Below, piece after piece: positions 39,310-47,855 of a stretch of 64,000 nt of DNA. Origin of the DNA: Chelativorans sp. (GTDB lineage: Bacteria; Pseudomonadota; Alphaproteobacteria; Rhizobiales; Rhizobiaceae); NCBI RefSeq assembly GCF_031180965.1, contig NZ_JAPSLH010000007.1, positions 22,087 to 86,086 on the forward strand, given 5' to 3'. The notes under the pieces were generated by a model. That model did no database searches. It was not told the DNA's origin and saw only the letters and a list, made by a program, of their open reading frames with translations. Position 1 is the stretch's first letter. Each line of letters begins with the position of its first letter. A program made the position numbers and the translations under genes.

Positions 39310-40545
39310 ATGGCCGCCGTGGTTCCTGCGCGCTCAACCCCCACCTTTCCCTGGCTGATCGTCATCTGCGGCTGCCTGATCGCCGCGCTTACCTTCGGCC
39401 CCCGCTCGGCCATGGGCTTTTTCCAGCTTCCCATGCTCGAGGAGAAAGGCTGGGACCGCACCACTTTCGGCCTCGCTATGGCTATCCAGAACCTGCTGTG
39501 GGGCATGGGCCAGCCGATCTTCGGGGCGATCGGCGACCGGTTCGGCACCTGGCGCGTTCTCGCCGCCTCCGGCGTGCTCTACGCGCTGGGCCTCTTCCTC
39601 ATGGCCACCGCGGACAGCCCGACGATGCTGCATATCGGCGGGGGCGTGCTCGTGGGCCTTGGCGTCGCGGCGGGCTCCTTCGGCATCGTGCTTGCCGCCT
39701 TCGCGCGCAACATCCCGGCGGAAAAGCGCAGCATGGTCTTCGGCATCGGCACGGCGGCCGGATCGGCGGGCATGTTCCTCTTCGCGCCGATCAGCCAAGG
39801 CATGATCGACGCCTTCGGCTGGTCGGACACGCTCGTCTATATGAGCATCGCCATGCTCGTCATTCCGGTGCTGGCGATCCCGCTTGCCGGCAACGCGTCG
39901 AGCGGCACGATCCGCCAGGTCGAGTTCGAGCAGACCTTCGGCGCTGCCCTTCGCGAGGCCTTCGCCCACCGCAGCTTCGTGCTGCTTGTCTCGGGCTTCT
40001 TCGTGTGCGGCTTCCAGGTGGCCTTCATCACGGCGCATTTCCCGGCCTATCTCGGCGATATCGGCATCGACGCCCGCTATGCGGTAATCGCGCTTGCGCT
40101 GATCGGCTTCTTCAACATCATTGGCTCGCTCGCCTCGGGCTTTATCGGCCAGCGCTATCCCAAGCCCGCCTTCCTCGCCCTCATCTATCTAGCCCGCTCC
40201 GTTCTCGTTACGGCTTTCCTGCTCTTGCCGCAAACACCTGTCACCGTTGTCGTCTTCGCCATCATCATGGGCCTCCTGTGGCTCTCCACAGTGCCGCCGA
40301 CCAATGCGCTGGTGGCGATCATGTTCGGCACGCGTTATCTCGGCATGCTCGGCGGGATCGTCTTCTTCTCGCACCAGATCGGCTCGTTTCTCGGCGTCTG
40401 GCTCGGCGGGTATCTCTATGACCAGTTCGGCTCCTATGATCCGGTCTGGTGGCTGGGCGTGGCGCTCGGCATCTTTGCCGCCATCGTGCACTGGCCGATC
40501 CAGGAGAAGCCCGTGGACCGGGCCGCGCTGGCGCCGGCGGAATGA
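39310..40545 (+). CDS. MFS transporter
   Basis: This 411-residue major facilitator superfamily protein has twelve hydrophobic segments. The loop 2-3 motif is GAIGDRFGTWRVL at about residues 76-88. It resembles the oxalate/formate-antiporter and monocarboxylate-like branch, but no substrate can be fixed. The ATG at 39310 has GAGGG nine bases upstream; an earlier ATG at 39259 is less likely. It stands alone between mscS and the BrnT module. Confidence 0.88.
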   Translation: MAAVVPARSTPTFPWLIVICGCLIAALTFGPRSAMGFFQLPMLEEKGWDRTTFGLAMAIQNLLWGMGQPIFGAIGDRFGTWRVLAASGVLYALGLFLMATADSPTMLHIGGGVLVGLGVAAGSFGIVLAAFARNIPAEKRSMVFGIGTAAGSAGMFLFAPISQGMIDAFGWSDTLVYMSIAMLVIPVLAIPLAGNASSGTIRQVEFEQTFGAALREAFAHRSFVLLVSGFFVCGFQVAFITAHFPAYLGDIGIDARYAVIALALIGFFNIIGSLASGFIGQRYPKPAFLALIYLARSVLVTAFLLLPQTPVTVVVFAIIMGLLWLSTVPPTNALVAIMFGTRYLGMLGGIVFFSHQIGSFLGVWLGGYLYDQFGSYDPVWWLGVALGIFAAIVHWPIQEKPVDRAALAPAE

Positions 40546-40612
40546 ATGGAGTGTGCCGGGGCGGCCGCACCCCCGCCTGTTGTTTCGCACGCAGGTGACA
40601 TGCAGCTCGATT

Positions 40613-40633
40613 TGTATATTTTGGTTATATACA
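40613..40633. promoter_or_regulatory. Probable BrnTA operator/promoter
   Basis: TGTATAT (40613-40619), seven bases and ATATACA (40627-40633) form a perfect inverted repeat in an AT-rich island directly before brnT. BrnA-type antitoxins repress their own operon through such sites. Confidence 0.65.
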
Positions 40634-40637
40634 CTAG

Positions 40638-40940
40638 ATGATCGATTGGTCGCAGATCAACGGTTTTGACTGGGATGCAGGCAATAGCCGGAAAAGCGCC
40701 GAAAAGCATGAAGTGAGCCAAACCGAAGCGGAGCAGATATTCTTGAACGAGCCGCTCCTGGTGGCCTATGACCAGAGCCACAGCGCAATGGAGGCGAGGT
40801 TTCATGCGCTCGGCCGTACTGATGAAGGTCGCCGGCTGCACGTCACTTTCACCTTGCGCGGCGATGGGACGATGATCCGCGTTATCTCTGCCCGCGATAT
40901 GAGTCGCAAGGAGCGAGCCCATTATGAGCAAGAAGCTTAA
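40638..40940 (+). CDS. brnT: BrnT-family toxin
   Basis: This 100-residue RelE-fold ribonuclease toxin has the family opening FDWDAGNSRKSAEKHEVSQ (residues 10-28), EAEQIFLNEP, the strand AMEARFHALGRTDEGRRLHV and the C-terminal RVISARDMSRKERAHYE. Type II BrnT toxins cut RNA and are blocked by BrnA. The gene starts four bases after the palindrome at 40613-40633 and overlaps brnA by 17 bases, in the usual toxin-first order. The local base composition drops in GC before it, which fits insertion as a cassette. Confidence 0.93.
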   Translation: MIDWSQINGFDWDAGNSRKSAEKHEVSQTEAEQIFLNEPLLVAYDQSHSAMEARFHALGRTDEGRRLHVTFTLRGDGTMIRVISARDMSRKERAHYEQEA

Positions 40941-41184
40941 ACCTTCGTTCCAGGGCGAAGCCGAAGAGCGGAAATTCTGGGAGGCGCACGATTCGACCGA
41001 CTATGTAGATTGGAACAAGGCAGAGCGCGTGCGCCTTCCCAATCTCAAGCCCTCGTCCGTTTCAATCTCGCTGCGCCTGCCGGTGTCCTTGCTGGAACGC
41101 ATCAAGGTCGCCGCCAACAAGCGCGACATGCCGTATCAGTCGCTTATCAAGGCCTGGCTTGCTGAAAAGCTCGATAGGCAGTGA
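40924..41184 (+). CDS. brnA: BrnA/CopG-family antitoxin
   Basis: This 86-residue antitoxin has an N-terminal toxin-binding segment (FQGEAEERKFWEAHDSTDY, residues 9-27) and a C-terminal ribbon-helix-helix (SVSISLRLPVSLLERIKVAA...). It should neutralise BrnT and repress the operon at the palindrome upstream of brnT. The start lies 17 bases inside brnT, so the two are translated together. The lysine-rich N-terminal residues (MSKKLK) are typical. Confidence 0.92.
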   Translation: MSKKLKPSFQGEAEERKFWEAHDSTDYVDWNKAERVRLPNLKPSSVSISLRLPVSLLERIKVAANKRDMPYQSLIKAWLAEKLDRQ

Positions 41185-41208
41185 GCGAAATTCCGCACGG
41201 TCAAAATC

Positions 41209-41226
41209 CTGTCATCTGACTGCAAC
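41209..41226 (+). promoter_or_regulatory. Pho box before phoX
   Basis: CTGTCAT (41209-41215), four bases and CTGCAAC (41220-41226) match the rhizobial PhoB site, the first half exactly and the second at four of seven positions. It lies 51 bp before the phoX ATG, with a possible -10 TTTAGC about ten bases downstream. Confidence 0.7.
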
Positions 41227-41276
41227 ACGCGTTTGCTTTAGCCTCCTGGAAAACCACACCGACCCAGGAGGCAGGT

Positions 41277-43247
41277 ATGAACACGACGGTCGACCCGAAA
41301 GCGGTCAAGACGCTGACCGAGATCCGCGAAGAACGCGAGGATGTCGGCCGCAATGTCAGCCCCAACCCGACCATGGGCGACATCATCCACCGGCGCTATT
41401 CCCGCCGCGGCTTCCTGGGCGGCTCGCTCGCCGTGGCCGCCATCGGCGCGACGGTGAGCCCGATGGCGCTCCTCGCCGCGAGCGAGGCGAAGGCGCAGGG
41501 CGCCGCCTCGCGGTTCAACTTCACCGAAGTGGAAGCCGGCGTCGACGAGACCCACCACATCGCGGAAGGCTATGATGCGCAGATCTTCCTGCGCTGGGGC
41601 GACAAGGTGTTCGCCGACGCGCCGGACTTCGACCCGGCGAACCAGACCGCCGCGGCGCAGGCGCGGCAGTTCGGATACAACAACGACTATGTCGGTTTCA
41701 TCCCGCTCGAGGGTGCCAGCGACCGCGGGCTCCTGGTGGTCAACCACGAATATACCAGCGCTGAGCTGATGTTCCCCGGCTTCGCCAGGGTCGAGGGCGA
41801 CGAGGTGGTCGCCGGTGAGCACACGAAGGAGCTGGTGGATATCGAAATGGCGGCCCATGGCGGCACGGTAATCGAAATCCGCAGGGTGGACGGACGCTGG
41901 CAGGCCGTGCTCGACAGCCAGTACAACCGGCGCATCACGGCCGAGACGGAGATGGTGCTGGCCGGACCCGTCGCCGGCCATGACCGGGTGAAGACCAATG
42001 CCGATCCTTCCGGCACCAAGGTCTTCGGCACCATCAACAATTGCGCCGGCGGCGTTACGCCCTGGGGCACCTATCTGATGGCGGAGGAAAACTTCCACGG
42101 CTATTTCATGGGCGAGCTGCCGTCCGGCCACAGGGAGGCTGCGAATTACGAGCGTTACGGCGTGCCCGCTGGCGAATATGCCTGGGGCCGCTTCCACGAC
42201 CGGTTCGACGTGTCCAAGGAGCCGAACGAGGCTAACCGCTTCGGCTGGGTGGTCGAGGTGGATCCGCTCGACCCCAACTCCGTGCCCAAGAAGCGCACGA
42301 CGCTCGGCCGTGCGAAGCATGAGGGGGCTGAGAGCATCGTCAACAAGGACGGCCGCGTCGTATTCTACTGCGGCGACGACGAGCGCTTCGACTACGTGTA
42401 CAAGTTCGTGACCGCCGGCACCTACAACGAGCAGGATCGTGCGGCGAATATGGACCTGCTCGACGAGGGCACGCTCTACGTCGCCCGCTTCGACGAGGAC
42501 GGTACGATGGAATGGCTGCCGCTCGTGCATGGCCAGGGCCCGCTGACGGCCGAAAACGGCTTCGAGAGCCAGGCCGACGTGCTCATCGAGACGCGGCGCG
42601 CGGCTGATCTCCTCGGCGCCACCAAGATGGACCGCCCGGAGGACGTGCAGCCCAACCCGGCGACCGGTAAGGTCTATGTGATGCTCACCAACAACACCCG
42701 GCGCACGGCCGATCAGGTGGATGCGGCCAATCCGCGGGCGGAGAACGCTTTCGGCCACATCATCGAGATCACCGAGACGGATGGGGACTTCGCCTCCACC
42801 AAGTCGAGTTGGGGGGTCCTCCTGAAGTGCGGCGACCCGTCGATCGCCGAGGTGGGCGCGAGCTTCTCCCCGTCCACCACCCGCAACGGCTGGTTCGCGA
42901 TGCCGGACAATTGCGCCATCGATGCGGACGGGCGGCTGTGGATCTCGACTGACGGCAACAACCAGGAAGTCACCGGCCGCGCGGACGGCCTGTGGGCGGT
43001 CGATACCGAGGGCGAGGCGCGCGGCACCTCAAAACTTTTCTTCCGCGTGCCAGTGGGCGCTGAGATGTGCGGCCCCTATTTCACGCCGGACGGCGAGACG
43101 CTGTTCCTGGCCGTACAGCATCCGGGCGACGAGGGGCTCGCCACCTATGAGACGCCTGCCACGCGCTGGCCTGACTTCGACGAGAAGCTGCCGGTGCGCC
43201 CGGCCGTCGTGGTCGTCACCAAGCAGGGCGGCGGCAAGATCGCCTGA
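41277..43247 (+). CDS. phoX: PhoX-family alkaline phosphatase
   Basis: This 656-residue protein (DUF839/PhoX family) has a twin-arginine signal: YSRRGFLGGSLAVAA at about residues 41-55, with cleavage after about 74 (AKA). PhoX enzymes are Ca/Fe-dependent phosphomonoesterases exported folded. Family segments NHEYTSAELMFPG, GTINNCAGGVTPWGTYLMAEE and MPDNCAIDADGRLWISTDG are present. The Cys that helps bind iron in PhoX lies in the NNCAGG motif. The Pho box upstream predicts induction by phosphate starvation through PhoB. Confidence 0.93.
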   Translation: MNTTVDPKAVKTLTEIREEREDVGRNVSPNPTMGDIIHRRYSRRGFLGGSLAVAAIGATVSPMALLAASEAKAQGAASRFNFTEVEAGVDETHHIAEGYDAQIFLRWGDKVFADAPDFDPANQTAAAQARQFGYNNDYVGFIPLEGASDRGLLVVNHEYTSAELMFPGFARVEGDEVVAGEHTKELVDIEMAAHGGTVIEIRRVDGRWQAVLDSQYNRRITAETEMVLAGPVAGHDRVKTNADPSGTKVFGTINNCAGGVTPWGTYLMAEENFHGYFMGELPSGHREAANYERYGVPAGEYAWGRFHDRFDVSKEPNEANRFGWVVEVDPLDPNSVPKKRTTLGRAKHEGAESIVNKDGRVVFYCGDDERFDYVYKFVTAGTYNEQDRAANMDLLDEGTLYVARFDEDGTMEWLPLVHGQGPLTAENGFESQADVLIETRRAADLLGATKMDRPEDVQPNPATGKVYVMLTNNTRRTADQVDAANPRAENAFGHIIEITETDGDFASTKSSWGVLLKCGDPSIAEVGASFSPSTTRNGWFAMPDNCAIDADGRLWISTDGNNQEVTGRADGLWAVDTEGEARGTSKLFFRVPVGAEMCGPYFTPDGETLFLAVQHPGDEGLATYETPATRWPDFDEKLPVRPAVVVVTKQGGGKIA

Positions 43248-43268
43248 CCGGCGTCACCTCGTGAGTCA

Positions 43269-43300
43269 GTGCGGGGCCTTGCGGCCCCGCACTTCTTTGT
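43269..43300 (+). terminator. Rho-independent terminator after phoX
   Basis: The perfect 10-bp stem GTGCGGGGCC/GGCCCCGCAC (43269-43278 and 43283-43292) with a TTGC loop is followed by TTCTTTGT. A second hairpin GAACCAC/GTGGTTC at about 43377-43402 lies nearer the recO end and lacks a T run. Confidence 0.85.
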
Positions 43301-43433
43301 GTCGGTCGGCGAGACGGTTTCGCGCAGGACGCAGGACAGCTTTACGCCCATTCGCGCGCCCCTCTGGCAACGTAGAGAACCACCCTTCAAAGAGTGGTTC
43401 AGTTAGCTCTTCGCTCTCGCTCCGCGCTGTGGC

Positions 43434-44180
43434 TCACGCCGCATCCTCACCGGCAGCCACGCTCCGCGCCAAAGCGGCCAAAAATCCCGCCCGCGCCTCG
43501 GGCGCGTCCATCCCGCGCGGCTCATAGACATGGCGACCGAGGAAGAAGCCGGTAAGGGTGAAGGCCTGCGCGAGCGCCGAGTGGTCGCACCAGGCCTCGC
43601 CGCCTGTCCGCAGGAATGCGGGCAGCGGCAGGAGCTTGTCCGCCCAGGGGGCGCCGGCCTCGCGCGTCACCGCCCTGCCCGTCTTGGGCGAGACATAAGC
43701 CAGGCCCTCGCGGCTGCCCGTCAGCGCGCAATGCGCAAGATCAAGCCCGAAGCCCAGCTCTTCCAGCACCGCCAGTTCGAAGCGCGCAACCAGCATCCCG
43801 GCGGCAGGCGCGTCGTCAAGATGCGCGGCGATCACGCCCAGAGCCTCGAAGAGTCCCGGATGCGGGTCGCGCTCCGGCAGAAGCCGAAGATGCGCCGCCA
43901 GGGTCTGGATGCCGTATATGCCGACGGCCGAACCGAGCAGACGCGCCGCATTGAGCTCCAGCGGCTCCACCTGATAGATGCCCAGATGCTCGTCGAGCCG
44001 AGCGCGCCAGGTGAGTTCCACCCGGTTGCCCGGCTGGAGCACCGGCTGCAGGCGCTTGCTCCGCCCGCCGCGCACAAGGCCGAGATGCCGGCCATGCGCC
44101 GCCGTCATCGTCTCCAGGATGACGCTGGTCTCGCCATGCCGTCTCGTGCCGAGGATGATGCCTTCGTCGCGCCATTCCAT
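43434..44180 (-). CDS. recO: DNA repair protein RecO
   Basis: This 248-residue recombination mediator works in the RecFOR pathway by loading RecA on gaps. The OB-fold N-terminal domain starts [19 protein letters not shown], followed by the helical C domain; the zinc Cys cluster of some RecO proteins is reduced here (one pair, near residues 147 and 196). It closes the core cluster that begins with rpoZ. It normally follows era directly, but a VapBC module lies between them here. Confidence 0.93.
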   Translation of the reverse strand: MEWRDEGIILGTRRHGETSVILETMTAAHGRHLGLVRGGRSKRLQPVLQPGNRVELTWRARLDEHLGIYQVEPLELNAARLLGSAVGIYGIQTLAAHLRLLPERDPHPGLFEALGVIAAHLDDAPAAGMLVARFELAVLEELGFGLDLAHCALTGSREGLAYVSPKTGRAVTREAGAPWADKLLPLPAFLRTGGEAWCDHSALAQAFTLTGFFLGRHVYEPRGMDAPEARAGFLAALARSVAAGEDAA

Positions 44181-44236
44181 GGCACGGTTCTCCTCTCCTC
44201 ACCGGAGGAATTCAAGCCCTATCTCGGGCCGGCCGA

Positions 44237-44665
44237 TTAAGCCCGCTCGATGTCCGTATGCAAAAAGTCGTTGCCCTTGAAGAGCAGCGGCAGCCGGTGT
44301 GCCCTCGCGCAGGCATAGGCAAAACAGTCGCCGAGATTGAGTTTTGCGGGATGACCTGCACCGCGCCCGTACCGCTTATATGCGGCAATCGCATCGCGCC
44401 CGATTTCGCCGGTGATGGGTATTTCTCTCGCGCCGATGGAGAAAAAGAAGGCCTCCACGGCTTTTTCGGCGCCCTCTATCAACCGGGGATCAATCGGCTG
44501 GCCGGCTCTGCCCATCAGCTTGTGCGCAAGACCGATAACCGCTTCATAGCCTGACAACGGCGAATAGGACACACCCTGCTGGGCTGCAGACGCCTTGGCG
44601 AGCAGATGTTCAGCATCCTCCTCATCTCCAAGTATGGCGATGATGGCGGACGCGTCGAGGAACAT
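44237..44665 (-). CDS. vapC: VapC-type PIN-domain toxin
   Basis: This 142-residue PIN nuclease has its acidic site in MFLDASAIIAIL (Asp4), a Glu in GYEAVIGLAHKL, and Asp in NLGDCFAYACARAH. VapC toxins cut tRNA or rRNA. The ATG at 44665 overlaps the antitoxin stop by one base (TGATG), a normal arrangement. The pair sits between era and recO, whose gap is otherwise short in relatives, so insertion is likely. Confidence 0.92.
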   Translation of the reverse strand: MFLDASAIIAILGDEEDAEHLLAKASAAQQGVSYSPLSGYEAVIGLAHKLMGRAGQPIDPRLIEGAEKAVEAFFFSIGAREIPITGEIGRDAIAAYKRYGRGAGHPAKLNLGDCFAYACARAHRLPLLFKGNDFLHTDIERA

Positions 44666-44910
44666 CAAACGTCGCCCCACATCTCGTCGAAGAACTCCTT
44701 CAGGTCGACGTCCTCGTCATAGGGACCCAAGGTCTTTACCGCCTCCTGGATCCGCCGCACCCGCTCGCGGAGCGGCACAGTCTCGCGCACCCGCTCAAGT
44801 TCATGCTTGAGGGCGGCTCGCACTGCTTCGGTCTTGTTGGGCGCGTTGGTCATCCGCTGCACCTGGCGGGCAAGCGCGTCCACCTCCTCGTCGCGAATGT
44901 AGAGAGCCAT
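44665..44910 (-). CDS. vapB: VapB-type antitoxin (PSK/Rv0623-like)
   Basis: This 81-residue antitoxin begins MALYIRDEEVDALARQVQRM and has the transcription-factor-like helix TNAPNKTEAVRAALKHELER at about residues 21-40, followed by an acidic toxin-binding tail (DEDVDLKEFFDEMWGDV). It should bind VapC and repress the operon at the GTATAT/ATATAC site 15 bp upstream. The toxin gene follows with a one-base overlap. The start has a GGAG-type site (CTGGAG) upstream. Confidence 0.9.
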   Translation of the reverse strand: MALYIRDEEVDALARQVQRMTNAPNKTEAVRAALKHELERVRETVPLRERVRRIQEAVKTLGPYDEDVDLKEFFDEMWGDV

Positions 44911-44924
44911 GATCTGCTCCAGCC

Positions 44925-44946
44925 GTATATCCCGTGCGAAATATAC
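44925..44946. promoter_or_regulatory. Probable VapBC operator
   Basis: GTATAT (44925-44930) and ATATAC (44941-44946) are complementary halves ten bases apart, between the era stop and the vapB start. The AT-rich repeat in a GC-rich cluster is typical of VapB-controlled promoters. Confidence 0.6.
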
Positions 44947-44950
44947 AGCT

Positions 44951-45868
44951 CTAACCGGGGAACTCCAATCCCATTTCGCGGTAGCGCTCGGGATCGTCGC
45001 TCCAGTTCTCGCGCACCTTCACGAAGAGGAACAGATGCACCTTCTGCTCCAGTATCTGAGCCACTTCCTCGCGCGCGGCCTTGCCGATGTCGCGGATGGT
45101 CGCGCCCTTGTGCCCGAGCACGATCTTCTTCTGGCTCTCGCGCTCGACATAGATCACCTGCTCGATGCGCACCGACCCGTCCTTCTTCTCCTCCCATTTC
45201 TCCGTCTCCACATGGGCGGAATAAGGAAGCTCCTGGTGCAGGCGCAGATAGATCTTCTCGCGCGTGACCTCCGCCGCGAGTTGGCGCATGGGTAGGTCGG
45301 AGATCTGGTCCTCGGGATAAAACCAGGGGCCCTCCGGCAGCGCTTCGGCCAGATAGTCGAGCAGGTCCGCGCAGCCGTCGCCTGTCAGGGCGGAGATCAT
45401 GAAGGTCCGCTCGAAGCTTATGCGCTCGTTAGCCTCGGCGGCCAGCACGAGAAGGTTTTCCCGCTTGATGCGGTCGACCTTGTTGAGGATCATGATTTTT
45501 GGCTGCCGCACCTCGCCGAGATTGTCGAGGATCGCCTCGGCATCGCCCCTGATGCCCCGCTCCGCATCGATGAGAAGGGCCACGATATCGGCGTCCTTGG
45601 CCCCGCCCCAGGCGGTGGTCACCATGGCGCGGTCGAGCCGCCGGCGCGGCTTGAAGATGCCGGGCGTATCGACGAACACGATCTGACACCTGCCATGCGT
45701 GGCGATGCCGCGGATCAGCGCCCGCGTCGTCTGCACCTTGTGCGTGACGATCGAGACCTTGGCGCCGACGAGCCGGTTGAGCAGCGTCGACTTGCCGGCA
45801 TTCGGCGCGCCGATCAGCGCGACGAAACCGGAGCGGGTTTCCGGCGGGATCTCGTCGGCCGCGCTCAT
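44951..45868 (-). CDS. era: GTPase Era
   Basis: This 305-residue GTPase binds the 3' end of 16S rRNA during 30S assembly. G1 GAPNAGKST is at residues 20-28, G3 DTPG near 66, G4 NKVD near 127, and the C-terminal KH domain includes IVLGHKGATIRDIG. The ATG at 45868 overlaps the rnc stop (ATGA), the usual rnc-era coupling. It ends just before the VapBC operator. The long open frame upstream belongs to rnc. Confidence 0.97.
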   Translation of the reverse strand: MSAADEIPPETRSGFVALIGAPNAGKSTLLNRLVGAKVSIVTHKVQTTRALIRGIATHGRCQIVFVDTPGIFKPRRRLDRAMVTTAWGGAKDADIVALLIDAERGIRGDAEAILDNLGEVRQPKIMILNKVDRIKRENLLVLAAEANERISFERTFMISALTGDGCADLLDYLAEALPEGPWFYPEDQISDLPMRQLAAEVTREKIYLRLHQELPYSAHVETEKWEEKKDGSVRIEQVIYVERESQKKIVLGHKGATIRDIGKAAREEVAQILEQKVHLFLFVKVRENWSDDPERYREMGLEFPG

Positions 45869-46581
45869 GGCAGGGTTTCCAGCGGTTTCCATACAGCCTC
45901 GCGCAGCAGAACCTCCGTCGCGGCGGCCTGTTCCGCCTCGCGCTTGGAGCGGCCGCTGCCGCGCCCTTCCCTGACGCCGGCAATGCGCACCACCACCGTA
46001 AAGACCGGGTCGTGGTCGGGCCCCTCGCGGCTCTCGATGATGTAGTCGGGCATGGTGCCGGAAACCTGATGCGCCCATTCCTGCAAGGCCGTCTTCGGAT
46101 CAGGCCGCGCAGCACCCTCGGCATTCGACCGCGTGGCCCAGTGGCTGCGGATGAAGTGCCGCGCTCCCTCCAGTCCGTCCTGCAGATAGATGACGGCGAT
46201 TAGCGCCTCCAGCACGTCGGCGCGCATATTGACCCGCTTGCGCGCAGCGAGCGCGCGAAGGTCGCTGCCCGTCCGGATGAAGACGTCGAGCCCGAGTTCC
46301 TCGGTGATCTGCGCGAGCGTCTCTGCATTCACGAGCGCGTTGAGCCGCCGCGAAAGCTCCCCTTCAGGCGCATCGGGAAATGACTGGTAGACCATCTCGG
46401 CCACGACCAGGCCGAGCACCCGATCACCCAGGAATTCGAGGCGCTGGTAGTCGCCCCACCTGCTGCGCGCGCTCGAATGGGTGAGCGCCCGGTCGAGCAG
46501 GTGGGCATCGCGGAAGGCGACGCCGATGCGCTCCTTCACGGCAGCGGCGAGTTCCTCGCCTTTCGGGCGCTTCTGCGCCAT
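45865..46581 (-). CDS. rnc: Ribonuclease III
   Basis: This 238-residue double-stranded RNA endonuclease processes rRNA precursors. The catalytic motif YQRLEFLGDRVLGLVVAEM (about residues 46-64) and the second acidic site (MRADVLEALIAVIYLQDG) are complete. A dsRNA-binding domain fills the last ~75 residues. I chose the ATG at 46581 (MAQKRPKGEEL); 20 more in-frame codons upstream would overlap lepB. It is coupled to era by a 4-base overlap. Confidence 0.97.
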   Translation of the reverse strand: MAQKRPKGEELAAAVKERIGVAFRDAHLLDRALTHSSARSRWGDYQRLEFLGDRVLGLVVAEMVYQSFPDAPEGELSRRLNALVNAETLAQITEELGLDVFIRTGSDLRALAARKRVNMRADVLEALIAVIYLQDGLEGARHFIRSHWATRSNAEGAARPDPKTALQEWAHQVSGTMPDYIIESREGPDHDPVFTVVVRIAGVREGRGSGRSKREAEQAAATEVLLREAVWKPLETLP

Positions 46582-46592
46582 CGCCCCCGCCG

Positions 46593-47342
46593 TCAATCGA
46601 CCCAGTTGAATATGCGCGAGGGGCGCATCTCGCCCGGCCATCTCCAGATTTCCAGAGGGCTCGCCCCGCCCGCTATGGAGAAGAAGATGATGTTCGCGCG
46701 GCCGACCAGGTGGTCGTCCGGCACATAGCCGACCGAGAACCGGCTGTCCGTGGAGTTGTCCCGGTTGTCACCCATCATGAAATAATGGCCCTCGGGCACC
46801 ACGAACTCGCGCGTGTTGTCGCCGATCGAATTTGAAGAGATGTCGAGCGTTTCATAGGACACGCCGTTGGGCAGCGTCTCGCGGTAGACGTCCACGGGCC
46901 GCGCCATCTCCGTGATGTCCGGATCGTCGATCTGGCCGATCCTCTCGCGCGGAACGGGCTGGCCGTTGAGATAGAGCTGGCCGTCACGCATCTGCACGCG
47001 GTCGCCAGGCAGGCCGATCACGCGCTTGATGTAGTCGAGCGAGGGGTCGGGCGGGAACTTGAAAACGACGACATCGCCGCGCTCGGGAGGCGCCGCCCAG
47101 ATGCGGCCGGAAAAGAGCGGCGGCGAGAACGGAAAGGAATAGCGCGAATAGCCGTAGGCCCACTTGGTGACGAAGAGATAGTCGCCTTCGAGCAGCGTCG
47201 GGCGCATGGAGCCGGACGGGATAGAGAAGGGCTGAAATAGGAAGGTCCTGATCACCAGCGCGAGAAGCAGCGCCTGCACGACGACGCTGATGGTCTCGCC
47301 CAGCCCGCCGGATTTCTTCTGAGATTTATCGACCACGCTCAT
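46593..47342 (-). CDS. lepB: Signal peptidase I
   Basis: This 249-residue membrane serine protease removes signal peptides. An N-terminal membrane segment (ISVVVQALLLALVIRTFLF, residues 18-36) is followed by the Ser/Lys dyad: Ser45 in PSGSMRPTL and Lys106 in DYIKRVIGLPGD. The box E GDNRDNSTDSR is near residue 195. It lies 11 bases before rnc and 109 bp after acpS, in the order typical of Rhizobiales. Confidence 0.96.
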   Translation of the reverse strand: MSVVDKSQKKSGGLGETISVVVQALLLALVIRTFLFQPFSIPSGSMRPTLLEGDYLFVTKWAYGYSRYSFPFSPPLFSGRIWAAPPERGDVVVFKFPPDPSLDYIKRVIGLPGDRVQMRDGQLYLNGQPVPRERIGQIDDPDITEMARPVDVYRETLPNGVSYETLDISSNSIGDNTREFVVPEGHYFMMGDNRDNSTDSRFSVGYVPDDHLVGRANIIFFSIAGGASPLEIWRWPGEMRPSRIFNWVD

Positions 47343-47451
47343 TTCGCCCTCGGTTCGGCCGCCTGGCAGCGCGACCGCTTTTCGCGTTTCGTCTTATCGG
47401 CTCAAGCCGCCCTCGGCAATGCGCCCGCGGCGCGCATGCGCAGCTTCTTTG

Positions 47452-47853
47452 CTATGGTCCAGGCACGGCTTCGATGACGACGAAGGCCTGCGCCAGCGGA
47501 TAGTCGTCGGTGATCGTGAGATGGACGACAGGTCGGTGGCCTGCCGGCGTCAAGGATGCGAGCCGTTCGGCCGCGCCTCCGGTGAGATGCATGGTTGGCT
47601 TGCCGCCCGGCAGGTTCACCACCCCCATATCGCGCCAGAAGACGCCGCGCGCAAGGCCCGTGCCGAGCGCCTTGGAGCAGGCCTCCTTGGCCGCGAAGCG
47701 CTTGGCATAGGATGCCGCGCGCTGCCGGCGGCGGTCGGACTTGGCCCGCTCGACCTCGGTGAAGACGCGCCTCGTGAAGCGCTCGCCGTGGCGGTCCAGC
47801 ACTGCTTCGATGCGCCTGATGTCGATGAGATCGCTGCCGAGGCCGATGATCAT
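47452..47853 (-). CDS. acpS: Holo-[acyl-carrier-protein] synthase
   Basis: This 133-residue phosphopantetheinyl transferase activates acyl carrier protein. The metal and CoA motifs [13 protein letters not shown] (residues 4-16) and [15 protein letters not shown] (about 54-68) are intact. The ATG at 47853 lies two bases after the DUF2062 stop; an extended upstream frame is only a shadow of that gene. The length is normal for the bacterial homotrimeric type. Confidence 0.96.
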   Translation of the reverse strand: MIIGLGSDLIDIRRIEAVLDRHGERFTRRVFTEVERAKSDRRRQRAASYAKRFAAKEACSKALGTGLARGVFWRDMGVVNLPGGKPTMHLTGGAAERLASLTPAGHRPVVHLTITDDYPLAQAFVVIEAVPGP

Positions 47854-47855
47854 GC

